The notes beneath the pieces are model-generated. The model was not told the origin of the DNA. It saw only the letters and a program-made list of their open reading frames with translations, and did not search any database. Below, one piece after another: positions 25,855 to 33,653 of a stretch of DNA of 33,653 bases. Made by a program: the position numbers and the translations under genes. Every line of letters starts with the position of its first letter. Position 1 is the stretch's first letter. Source of the DNA: an uncultured Pirellulaceae bacterium (GTDB lineage: Bacteria; Planctomycetota; Planctomycetia; Pirellulales; Pirellulaceae); assembly GCA_938082855.1 (NCBI GenBank), contig CALKCC010000196.1:1-33653 (forward strand). Reading direction: 5' to 3'.

Positions 25855-28287
25855 ATGCGTAGTATGTACCAATTTATTTTCGCTCTCTGCTTTTCTGCAG
25901 CCATGCTATGTACAGTCGACTTAGCCGCACAAGCTCCGACTGCTAACCAGACAAAATTCTTTGAAGAGAAGATTCGTCCACTGCTCATTCGTAATTGCTA
26001 TGAATGCCATGGTGAACAAAAACAAAAAAGCAATCTCCGAGTAGACTCACTATCACATCTCCTCAAAGGAGGAGACTTAGGTGCCGCGGTTGTACCAGGT
26101 AAGCCCGAAGAAAGTCTTCTGATGGCTGCTGTCCAATACGATGGTTTGGAAATGCCACCAAAAGGAAAACTGCCTGCTCAAGACATCCAAAACCTAAAGG
26201 TCTGGATCGAGGCAGGCGCGGTTTGGCCAAAAACGGAAATTTCTCTTTCTCAGCAGCGGGCGTTGAGTTTCACTAGTGAGCAACAGGAGTTTTGGTCGTT
26301 TCAGGAATTAAAACCACCTCCTGTGCCAACCATCCAATCAGACTGGATAGCAAATGACATCGACCAATTCATCCTACAGCGACTGCAAGTAAAGCAACTC
26401 ACACCTGCCCCGTTAGCTAGTCCGGAAAAACTATTGCGACGAGTCTATCTGGACGTAACCGGCTTAGCACCTCCCGCGGATGTTGTTCAAGCTTTTTCGG
26501 AGGATCCAAGTGAGGAGCATTATCAATCGATAGTCAATCGACTTCTCGACAGTCCACAATATGGCGAACGTTGGGCTCGGTTCTGGCTGGACCTTGTACG
26601 ATACGCCGAATCCGATGGTTACAACTCTGATGGCTACCGCAAAAATGCCTGGCGATACCGTGACTATGTAATCAAAGCTTTTCAACAGGACAAACCCTAC
26701 GATCAGTTCATGAAGGAACAGATCGCCGGTGATGAAATCGACCCTGACAATCTCGAGGCACAAATTGCCACCGGCTATCTGCGACACTGGATCTACGAAT
26801 ACAATCAGCGCGACGCGAAGTCTCAATGGTCCATCATTCTCAACGATATCACCGATGTAACGGGTGACACATTTTTAGGCATGGGGATGAGCTGTGCACG
26901 GTGTCACGACCATAAATTCGATCCGATCCTGCAAGCCGATTACTTCCGACTGCAGGCTTTCTTCTCTCCTTTGCTACCCATCAATTCCGTTCCGTTAGCC
27001 GCTCCGGAGCAAGTCGCAGAGTACCAGGCCAAACTAGAGAAATGGGAATTGGCGACGCATGAAATCCGGCAGGAAATCGAAAGAATGAAGGGGCCCAAGC
27101 TGAAGTCTTCGCGTGATGCACAGTATTCCAAATTCCCGCTCGATGTCCGGCCTTTCCTATTCATGGATGCTTCGGAAAGAACTCCTTACCAACAACAACT
27201 CGCCTATCTCGCAGATTTACAGGTCAATGACCTAATTGCCAAAATCAAATGGGACACTCACTTCAAGGATTCCCAAAAGGAAAAATGGGACAATCTCCAA
27301 TCTCAACTCAAGGAATTTGAAGAACTCAAGCCCTCACCGCTTGAAGTCATTCCTACCGTGACGGATGTAAGTGCGACTCCTCCTCGGACCTTGATCCAAG
27401 ATTCAGAACAGGCGGTTAACCCTGGTGTGTTGAGCATTCTCAACCCGGAAGATACTCCGATTTCACCCTCCGAACGTGGTAGTACCACCGGTCGCCGGAC
27501 TGCGTTAGCCAATTGGCTGGCCAGCCCGGAAAATCCACTCACAAGCCGAGTCATGGTCAATCGGATTTGGCAACATTACTTTGGCCACGGAATCGTTGCC
27601 ACCCCCAGCGATTTTGGAATCTTAGGATCACGTCCTACACATCCGGATTTACTGGACCATCTGGCAACGCAATTCGTTGTTAACGATTGGAGTTTGAAAC
27701 ATATCCACCGCTTGATACTGAATTCCAGTACCTACCGTCAGTCTGCTCTAAATCCAACTGCTCCGAAAGCACGATCGGTGGATGGAGACAACAGACTGCT
27801 GTGGCGAGCCAATGTTCGCAGAATGGATGCAGAACAGATTCGAGACAATCTACTCGCCGCCTCCGGCGAACTTAATCGCAATTCCTTCGGCGCCCCTGTT
27901 GAAGGATCGGCTCCGCGGCGATCGATTTACCTCAAAGTAGTTCGTAACAAACCGCATGCACTGCTGATGGCATTTGATGGTACGGATAACATCTTGAGTA
28001 CTCCCGAACGCATGACCACGACAACACCGAACCAGGCATTGCTCGTCTTCAATAACGATTGGGTATTACAACGAGCGGCTAAATTGGCGACTGCCACAAT
28101 GCCCAAAGAGGAATCACTCAATTCAGCTGTGAATCAACTCTATTTAAGACTCTTTGGGCGAAACGTCACCGACAAGGAATGGCAGATAGCTTCGGAGTAT
28201 TTAACACAGTCCAGTGAGTTAGCCCTTCACTGGAAAGACTACTGTCATGTCCTTCTTTGTTCGAACGAATTTATTTACGTCGACTAA
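25855..28287 (+). CDS. PSD1 / planctomycete cytochrome c protein (DUF1549-DUF1553), short form
   Basis: This 810-residue exported protein has a signal peptide ending near residue 26. A PSCyt1 domain follows with CYECHG at Cys48/Cys51/His52, then DUF1549 (about 160-375) with a second CxxCH at Cys347/Cys350/His351, a linker rich in charged residues, and DUF1553 (about 540-805) including NPLTSRVMVNRIWQHYFG and the TTTPNQALLVFNN segment. It lacks the extra beta-rich insert of the 1038-residue paralogue at 7270-10386, which accounts for most of the length difference. Haem at the first site is likely. The DUF1501 gene follows after 74 bases, the same gene order as in the other pair. No strong ribosome-binding site precedes the ATG. 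Its reaction is unknown. Confidence 0.93.
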   Translation: MRSMYQFIFALCFSAAMLCTVDLAAQAPTANQTKFFEEKIRPLLIRNCYECHGEQKQKSNLRVDSLSHLLKGGDLGAAVVPGKPEESLLMAAVQYDGLEMPPKGKLPAQDIQNLKVWIEAGAVWPKTEISLSQQRALSFTSEQQEFWSFQELKPPPVPTIQSDWIANDIDQFILQRLQVKQLTPAPLASPEKLLRRVYLDVTGLAPPADVVQAFSEDPSEEHYQSIVNRLLDSPQYGERWARFWLDLVRYAESDGYNSDGYRKNAWRYRDYVIKAFQQDKPYDQFMKEQIAGDEIDPDNLEAQIATGYLRHWIYEYNQRDAKSQWSIILNDITDVTGDTFLGMGMSCARCHDHKFDPILQADYFRLQAFFSPLLPINSVPLAAPEQVAEYQAKLEKWELATHEIRQEIERMKGPKLKSSRDAQYSKFPLDVRPFLFMDASERTPYQQQLAYLADLQVNDLIAKIKWDTHFKDSQKEKWDNLQSQLKEFEELKPSPLEVIPTVTDVSATPPRTLIQDSEQAVNPGVLSILNPEDTPISPSERGSTTGRRTALANWLASPENPLTSRVMVNRIWQHYFGHGIVATPSDFGILGSRPTHPDLLDHLATQFVVNDWSLKHIHRLILNSSTYRQSALNPTAPKARSVDGDNRLLWRANVRRMDAEQIRDNLLAASGELNRNSFGAPVEGSAPRRSIYLKVVRNKPHALLMAFDGTDNILSTPERMTTTTPNQALLVFNNDWVLQRAAKLATATMPKEESLNSAVNQLYLRLFGRNVTDKEWQIASEYLTQSSELALHWKDYCHVLLCSNEFIYVD

Positions 28288-28361
28288 CCACCTTCTGCTG
28301 GGCAAACACCGGTCAGCGAATGGGGGAGGAATCATATCGATCATCTAGTTATACTTAAGCT

Positions 28362-29756
28362 ATGAAACCAAATCTCTTTCAAACACGACGCCAAATGCTT
28401 GCTACCGCGGGAGCTGGCTTTGGTTCGATTGCTCTTTCGGGGCTACTCCATCAGGAGAAGCTTCTCGGCGGGGAAACACCTCATCGAGTCCCGACAGCCA
28501 AGAACGTCATCTTTCTCTTCATGGAAGGTGGCCCCAGCGCGATGGATTTGTTTGATCCAAAGCCAAAACTTCGAGAGCTTGCAGGCCAACCCCTGCCAGA
28601 TTCATTCGGTCCGATTATCACTCCAATGGGTGAATACAATGCTCCACTGCTTGCGGACCTACGAAAGTGGAAACAACACGGAGAGGCTGGAACCTGGGTT
28701 TCGGACTGGCTTCCACACATCGCCACCTGTGTCGATGACATCGCGGTGATTCGTTCCTTACATGGTAACGGCCTCAACCATTCCAATGGCGTCTGTCAAA
28801 TGAACACCTGTTCCATCCGTGGTGGTCGCCCGTCGTTAGGGAGTTGGGTCAGTTACGGACTCGGCACAGAAAACAGTAATCTTCCCGGATTTGTGGTTAT
28901 CGAAGATGTGCCCAATCGCGTATTCAATAAGTCGCGAAACTGGAGTGCAGGATTCATGCCCGCAGTCTATCAGGGGACAGCTCTTTACAATGAAGACCCA
29001 CCGATCAAAAATCTGACACCTGCCGGAGCAATTACTCCTGTCAGACAGCAGAGCAAGCTCGACTTGCTGTCACAAATCAATCGACAGCATGCTGATAAAC
29101 TCAGTAAAGAACAAAGCGAGCTAGAAGCTCGGATTGAGAGTTTCGAACTTGCCTATCGGATGCAACAGGCAGCACCAGAGGCCGTCGATCTTGCGGCTGA
29201 AACGCAGGAAACGAAATCGCTCTATGGCATGGATGACGATGCAACCAAGGACTTTGGAAAAAATTGCCTACTAGCTCGGCGATTAGTCGAACGCGGTGTT
29301 CGGTTTGTGCAACTTTATCACGGCTGTGGCAGCAAATGGGATGCTCATCAAAACATCGAAGCCAATCACACAAAAAACTGCAAAGCCAGTGACAAACCAG
29401 TTGCCGGGCTGATCAAAGATCTCAAACGCCGAGGGCTACTGGAAGATACTCTCGTTATCTGGGGCGGCGAATTTGGCCGAACTCCGATGAGCGAAAAGGG
29501 GACAGGCCGTGACCATAACGCATACGGCTTCACCATGTTCATGGCCGGAGGTGGAGTCAAGGGCGGACAAGTGATCGGTTCGACCGATGAAGTAGGACTA
29601 CATGCAGTCGAAGATCGCATGCATATCAAAGATCTACACACCACAATCCTCTACCTGTTGGGTATCGACAATATGGAACTCGTTTACCATCATCAGGGGC
29701 GACCAGAGCGACCAACGCTCAACGAAGGATCACCCATGCTGAAGTTACTCGGTTAA
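28362..29756 (+). CDS. DUF1501 family protein, Tat-exported (second copy)
   Basis: This 464-residue DUF1501 protein has a twin-arginine signal (TRRQML, arginines 9-10) followed by an Ala/Gly-rich stretch, predicting Tat export to the periplasm. Family features are FLFMEGGPSAMDLFDPKP near residue 55, then EFGRTPM, GRDHNAYG and MAGGGVKGGQVIG in the C-terminal part and HTTILYLLGI near the end. It pairs with the PSD1 gene 74 bases upstream. It is clearly paralogous to the DUF1501 protein at 5765-7237 but diverges in the middle. Most likely both pairs act on different substrates or under different conditions. The GNAT gene starts 22 bases after it and may be co-transcribed. Confidence 0.95.
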   Translation: MKPNLFQTRRQMLATAGAGFGSIALSGLLHQEKLLGGETPHRVPTAKNVIFLFMEGGPSAMDLFDPKPKLRELAGQPLPDSFGPIITPMGEYNAPLLADLRKWKQHGEAGTWVSDWLPHIATCVDDIAVIRSLHGNGLNHSNGVCQMNTCSIRGGRPSLGSWVSYGLGTENSNLPGFVVIEDVPNRVFNKSRNWSAGFMPAVYQGTALYNEDPPIKNLTPAGAITPVRQQSKLDLLSQINRQHADKLSKEQSELEARIESFELAYRMQQAAPEAVDLAAETQETKSLYGMDDDATKDFGKNCLLARRLVERGVRFVQLYHGCGSKWDAHQNIEANHTKNCKASDKPVAGLIKDLKRRGLLEDTLVIWGGEFGRTPMSEKGTGRDHNAYGFTMFMAGGGVKGGQVIGSTDEVGLHAVEDRMHIKDLHTTILYLLGIDNMELVYHHQGRPERPTLNEGSPMLKLLG

Positions 29757-29778
29757 GAGATTCTCTACCTGCTGTTCT

Positions 29779-30294
29779 ATGACTTTCTCTGAATTCCCGC
29801 AATTCACCGTTCTCCCTGCTACGAACGCTGAACAATCACAGATTGTTGCGTTGATCGATTCCTGCTATCAGGAATATGGGGATACCGTCGTACTTGAAGG
29901 CGACGATAGTGATCTGCTTGATATCGAACAAAACTATCGTGGCAAACAGGGGGAGTTCATTGCAATTCAGGATGCGCAAGGGCGTGTAGTCGCGACGCAT
30001 GCCGTCGTTCCACTCGACTTGCAGTCGGGACTTTGCACGTTTCGACGACTCTACCTACAAAGCAATCTTCGTGGCACAGGTCTAGGAAAAGCATTAATGC
30101 TTTGGGCAATCCATTGGGCTCGGGATGCAGGTTTCAAACGAGTTGAGTTTTGGTCGGATACACGGTTCGAGCGAGCCCATCGTTTCTTCGAAAAACTGGG
30201 ATTCCAAACCGAATTTGAGACTCGGGATATGGACGACGGAATTCAACCGTATAGTGAGTTTTTCTTCTGGCTGGATATTAGTTCAATCGAGTAG
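29779..30294 (+). CDS. GNAT-family N-acetyltransferase
   Basis: The 171-residue cytoplasmic protein has the GNAT fold. The acetyl-CoA pyrophosphate-binding loop is RGTGLG (about residues 97-102) after the strand TFRRLYLQSN. Helix/strand elements KALMLWAIHWARDAGFKRVEFWSD and RAHRFFEKLGF follow in the family order. It transfers an acetyl group from acetyl-CoA to an amine, but the substrate (small molecule, antibiotic or protein N-terminus) cannot be inferred. The start ATG is 22 bases after the DUF1501 stop, which suggests co-transcription, though the functional link may be incidental. An 87-base gap with a short palindrome separates it from the M16 peptidase gene. Confidence 0.88.
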   Translation: MTFSEFPQFTVLPATNAEQSQIVALIDSCYQEYGDTVVLEGDDSDLLDIEQNYRGKQGEFIAIQDAQGRVVATHAVVPLDLQSGLCTFRRLYLQSNLRGTGLGKALMLWAIHWARDAGFKRVEFWSDTRFERAHRFFEKLGFQTEFETRDMDDGIQPYSEFFFWLDISSIE

Positions 30295-30314
30295 TAAGCC
30301 CCCTCACATTCCGC

Positions 30315-30328
30315 TGTAATACATTACA
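30315..30328. promoter_or_regulatory. TGTAAT-AC-ATTACA palindrome upstream of the M16 peptidase
   Basis: A perfect 6-2-6 palindrome lies 54 bases before the M16 peptidase start, in an 87-base gap. It could be an operator of a dimeric regulator. The AGGA at 30370-30373, 8 bases before the ATG, is the gene's ribosome-binding site. No -35/-10 pair is obvious. Confidence 0.35.
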
Positions 30329-30381
30329 ATTCATTACTGAATTGACTATTTGGCTCTCCTTAACCTCCCAGGAACCCAGAG

Positions 30382-33099
30382 ATGAATCGCATCATCAAAC
30401 ACACTGCGTACCTTTCCATCGCTCTCCTGTTTGCATTAACCCCATTCGCTAAAGCTGAAATAAAAGAGCTCGTTACGATTGAAGGCATTACGTCCTATCA
30501 ATTAGATAATGGCCTTCAAGTTCTGCTTTATCCAGACGATTCAGCCTCAACCGTCACTATCAACATGACCGTCTTCGTAGGCTCCCGTCATGAAGGGTAC
30601 GGCGAAGCCGGAATGGCCCATCTGCTCGAACATATGCTCTTCAAAGGGACTCCCACCTTTAACAACATTCCAGCTCTACTTAATGAGAAGGGAGCTCGCT
30701 TTAACGGCACGACCTGGCTCGATCGGACAAACTACTACGAAACGCTTCCTGCGAGCGATGAAAATCTAAAGCTTGCACTGCAGTTGGAATCCGATCGCAT
30801 GATGAACAGCTACATCAAAGGTGAAGATCTACAGTCAGAATTCTCCGTTGTCCGAAGTGAGTTTGAACGTGGAGAAAACAATCCGAGCCGAGTGCTCATG
30901 CAACGAATGCAATCCGCGGCTTTTGATTGGCACAATTACGGCAAGTCCACCATCGGTAACAAAAGCGATATTGAACTTGTGCCGCTACCACGATTAAGAG
31001 CCTTCTATAAAAAGTATTACCAACCGGATAACACCATGGTGGTCGTAGCCGGTCGATTCGATAAGGAAAAGGCCCTAGAGTACTTAGAAGAATTCTTCGG
31101 GAAAATCCCGGCTCCAACTCGGGAATTAGAACGCACTTATACCATCGAGCCTCCTCAGGATGGTGAACGCATTGTGAACCTGCGACGTGTCGGAGATGTC
31201 GGAATCGCCGGTGTCCTCTACCATGTCCCCGCCTCGGCTCATCCGGACTTCGCTGCAGTCGACGTATTCAGCTACATCCTCTCCACTGAACCTGCAGGAC
31301 GCCTTTACAAGGCGCTCGTAGAAACAAAAATCGCATCAAGCATCACCGGTGGAACGTTTGCTCTCCACGACCCGGGCGTCATGCTTTTCTACAGCCAGGC
31401 CACTCAGAAGGAGAATATCGGCAAAGTCCGCGATGTGATGCTTTCCGAAATCGAAAAGGTCGCTCAGGACGGAGTCACCGAAGAGGAAGTTAAACGAGTG
31501 ATTCAGCAGATTCAAAAGCAACGTGAACAATCACTCAATGACACCAGTCAAATTGCTGTCGACTTAAGTGACTGGGCAGCACAGGGAGATTGGCGACTCT
31601 TCTTCCTGTACCGTGACAGGATCGATGCCGTCACGCCAGAAGACGTTCAGCGTGTCGCTCAGCAATACACACGTGCCGAAAACCGCACAATAGGTATGTT
31701 TATCCCGACCGATAAACCAAGCTATGTCGCCATCCCTGATACCGGCAGCATTGCCGCTATGGTGGAAGGTTATAAGGGGCGTGAAGCGATTGCTCAGGGT
31801 GAACGCTTTGAATCCACCCTTGAAAACATCGAAAAACGTACTTCACTCACAACACTAAAGACAGGCGTCCAGGCAGCTCTACTTCCAAAGAAGAGCCGCG
31901 GAGAGCAGGTCGTGCTTAACCTCAGTCTAAACTTTGGAAACCAAGAGAGCCTTAAAGGCCTTGATAATGCGGCTAGCTATATCGGACCGCTTATGCTTCG
32001 CGGAACCAAGGACAAAACACATCAACAGATCCAGGACGAATTGGATGGTCTGGGAGCTACCTTGAGCTTTTCAAGTAGTGCTGGGTCACTCGACATTGCC
32101 ATTCTTGCCAAACGCAAAACGCTCCCTCAAGTACTCGCGTTAGCTAAGGAAATCATTGAATCGCCTTCGTTCCCTGAAGAGGAATTGCAGGTAATGCTGC
32201 AGCAGCGGATTACAAGCTTGGAAGCATCCAAGAGCGAACCTCAAACACTCGCTATGAACCTCCTCGCTCGCAAAATGACGCCTTACCCTGCGGACGATAT
32301 CCGAGCAACGTTACCCGTGGAGCAACAGATTGAGAAACTAAAAAGTGTGACTCTCGAAGACGTCGTAAAACTCTACGAACAACAGATTGGCAACCAATCG
32401 GGAGAACTCGTAGCCGTAGGCGACTTTGACATTGAGGAAATCACCCCTCTGATCCAGGACTCTGTAAAGGCGCTTACTTCAGACATTTCTTATCAGCGAA
32501 TCGGCAACACGCCATTCCTGGACGTCAAAGGAGGCCATGAAACCATTGTTACACCTGATAAGAAAAACGCGTTTTACATTTCCGCTCATCAGATTCCTGT
32601 AGGACGCTTACACCCTGATTATCCCGCTCTAGTCGTCGGTAATCATATTCTCGGTGGTGGCGCACTATCCTCTCGTCTGGCTGATCGCGTACGACAACAG
32701 GAAGGCCTGTCCTATACCGTCGGTTCGATGTATCGCACTTACACGAAGGAAGGACATGGCCGGATCATGATCTATGCCATCTCAAATCCAGCCAACTCGG
32801 ATAAGGTTGTTAGTGTCATCAACGAAGAAATCAAAAAGCTGATTAAAGACGGCGTCACGCAGGACGAAGTCACGAAGGCTGTCGACTCCCGTTTGCAAAG
32901 CAGCGCGGTTTCCAGATCGACTGATGGTGGAATCGCCGGAATTCTTGGAAGCCTTCTCGCCGCAGATCGTGATATCCAATCGACCAAGGATCTGGAAGAC
33001 CAAATGAAAGCGTTGACCCCCGAGCAGGTTAATGCTGCCATTCGGAAGTACATTAAGCCGGAAAAACTCATCATCGTGACGGCAGGCGACTTTAAGTAA
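30382..33099 (+). CDS. M16-family zinc metallopeptidase, two-domain form
   Basis: This 905-residue insulinase/pitrilysin-type peptidase has an N-terminal signal peptide (cleavage after about residue 25, AKA), so it is predicted to be periplasmic. The inverted zinc motif HLLEH lies at 80-84, with the third ligand Glu160 at the expected 76-residue spacing. The C-terminal half (about 470-905) is a second M16 domain without HxxEH, as in most two-domain members, and serves in substrate clamping. The segment SSRLADRVRQQEGLSYTVGS is typical of this second half. It probably degrades peptides in the envelope. AGGA lies 8 bases before the ATG. It is last in the nine-gene plus-strand run and converges with the thiamine-diphosphate enzyme gene, 23 bases away. 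Confidence 0.95.
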   Translation: MNRIIKHTAYLSIALLFALTPFAKAEIKELVTIEGITSYQLDNGLQVLLYPDDSASTVTINMTVFVGSRHEGYGEAGMAHLLEHMLFKGTPTFNNIPALLNEKGARFNGTTWLDRTNYYETLPASDENLKLALQLESDRMMNSYIKGEDLQSEFSVVRSEFERGENNPSRVLMQRMQSAAFDWHNYGKSTIGNKSDIELVPLPRLRAFYKKYYQPDNTMVVVAGRFDKEKALEYLEEFFGKIPAPTRELERTYTIEPPQDGERIVNLRRVGDVGIAGVLYHVPASAHPDFAAVDVFSYILSTEPAGRLYKALVETKIASSITGGTFALHDPGVMLFYSQATQKENIGKVRDVMLSEIEKVAQDGVTEEEVKRVIQQIQKQREQSLNDTSQIAVDLSDWAAQGDWRLFFLYRDRIDAVTPEDVQRVAQQYTRAENRTIGMFIPTDKPSYVAIPDTGSIAAMVEGYKGREAIAQGERFESTLENIEKRTSLTTLKTGVQAALLPKKSRGEQVVLNLSLNFGNQESLKGLDNAASYIGPLMLRGTKDKTHQQIQDELDGLGATLSFSSSAGSLDIAILAKRKTLPQVLALAKEIIESPSFPEEELQVMLQQRITSLEASKSEPQTLAMNLLARKMTPYPADDIRATLPVEQQIEKLKSVTLEDVVKLYEQQIGNQSGELVAVGDFDIEEITPLIQDSVKALTSDISYQRIGNTPFLDVKGGHETIVTPDKKNAFYISAHQIPVGRLHPDYPALVVGNHILGGGALSSRLADRVRQQEGLSYTVGSMYRTYTKEGHGRIMIYAISNPANSDKVVSVINEEIKKLIKDGVTQDEVTKAVDSRLQSSAVSRSTDGGIAGILGSLLAADRDIQSTKDLEDQMKALTPEQVNAAIRKYIKPEKLIIVTAGDFK

Positions 33100-33122
33100 A
33101 GCCCACCTCATCACATGGCTGT

Positions 33123-33653
33123 CTAACCGTAATTCAGTTTCTTTCCAGTCTCTCGTGATATCGGAGTGTCAATTAACATAGGCTCCGATATCGCCAGAGA
33201 CTCCTGAATGGCATCACTCAATTCGTCTGCTGTGTTTACTCGCGTTGCTCGCATTCCCATCGAATTGGCAATAGCAACCAAATCGTACTCCGGACCAACT
33301 AAATCCATGCCTTCATAGTTGCCCTGCATTGCACCGGGTAAATTCATGCCCTGGGCACAGATTTTGAGAATGTTGTACTGAGCGTTATTGGCAACGACGA
33401 TGGTCGCTGGAATCTGATATTTCACTGCCGACCATAAACCTTGGATTCCGTACATAATCGCACCTTCGCCAAGAATGCCGATAACGTGCTTATCAGGCCA
33501 AGCTAATTGGGCACCGAAGGTAACGCCTAACCCCCATCCCAACCCCCAGCCACGATGACCAAAATATCCCGCGGGATCCTTTAAGTATCCCAGGCGTTCG
33601 AGTGTCGTGTTTGTTGTCGTTACAGCTTCTTCGATCACAGCAACATTCTCAGG
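33123..33653 (-). CDS. Thiamine-diphosphate-dependent enzyme, C-terminal part (cut by window edge)
   Basis: The frame stays open to the right edge of the window; the reading continues upstream as PENVA before a GTG that is not a start. The 176 visible residues are the C-terminal, cofactor-binding domain of a ThDP enzyme, with GHRGWGLGWGLGVTFGAQLA and then GEGAIMYGIQGLWSAVKYQIPA leading to NN at the expected distance. The general plan is like benzoylformate decarboxylase or acetolactate synthase. The metal-binding GDG of the ThDP motif is GEG here. The N-terminal and central domains lie outside the window, so the reaction (decarboxylase, carboligase or synthase) cannot be told. The gene runs toward the M16 peptidase gene and ends 23 bases from it. 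Confidence 0.88.
   Translation of the reverse strand, partial: PENVAVIEEAVTTTNTTLERLGYLKDPAGYFGHRGWGLGWGLGVTFGAQLAWPDKHVIGILGEGAIMYGIQGLWSAVKYQIPATIVVANNAQYNILKICAQGMNLPGAMQGNYEGMDLVGPEYDLVAIANSMGMRATRVNTADELSDAIQESLAISEPMLIDTPISRETGKKLNYG

Overview
The window looks like a chromosomal segment of a member of the Planctomycetota. Two operons each pair a planctomycete-type cytochrome c protein (PSCyt1, DUF1549/PSCyt2 and DUF1553) with a DUF1501 protein. There are also FG-GAP/VCBS lipoproteins, one with an ASPIC/UnbV (CRTAC1-type) C-terminus, and an EF-G with the G1 loop typical of the spirochaete/planctomycete/mitochondrial EF-G1 group. Base composition is moderate. I see no tRNA, rRNA, CRISPR array, transposase, integrase or phage gene. 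The assignment rests on protein families only, so I do not go below phylum.

Layout. (1) 1-4.5 kb, minus strand: the first codons of an unknown gene at the left edge, a very large exported beta-rich protein with C-terminal membrane helices, and an inositol-monophosphatase-family enzyme. (2) 4.5-5.1 kb: a 600-nt gap holding a very strong plus-strand intrinsic terminator with no obvious gene in front of it. (3) 5.1-10.4 kb: a hypothetical plus-strand gene whose stop codon overlaps that of the convergent DUF1501 gene, the distal gene of a minus-strand PSD1-DUF1501 operon. (4) 10.5-15.8 kb: a divergent glucuronate-isomerase-like protein (+), then fusA-like and fumC (both -), with a shared bidirectional terminator and a hairpin-rich spacer. 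(5) 16.2-18.0 kb: a 66-aa protein and a creatininase-family hydrolase (+), facing a secreted NHL-type beta-propeller (-). (6) 18.3-33.1 kb: nine consecutive plus-strand genes. They are an FG-GAP lipoprotein with a CxxCH motif, a TPR membrane protein, an ASPIC/UnbV lipoprotein, a second TPR membrane protein, a membrane-anchored DUF3179-like protein, a second PSD1-DUF1501 pair, a GNAT acetyltransferase and a two-domain M16 peptidase. (7) The right edge holds the C-terminal part of a thiamine-diphosphate enzyme (-), cut by the window.

The most system-like part is 18.3-25.7 kb. Two propeller lipoproteins alternate with two single-pass TPR proteins and end in a DUF3179-like anchor. The four genes from 20.07 kb are separated by only 24-38 nt. 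I infer one envelope assembly in which TPR arms present or scaffold the Ca-binding-type propellers. That role is inferred and no function can be proved from sequence. Other points of interest are the unusual EF-G, a glucuronate-isomerase homologue with altered active-site motifs, the orphan terminator at 4.8 kb, and two similar TGCGC-N9-GCGCA palindromes near unrelated genes. Promoters could not be assigned convincingly anywhere: the intergenic regions lack clear -35/-10 pairs.
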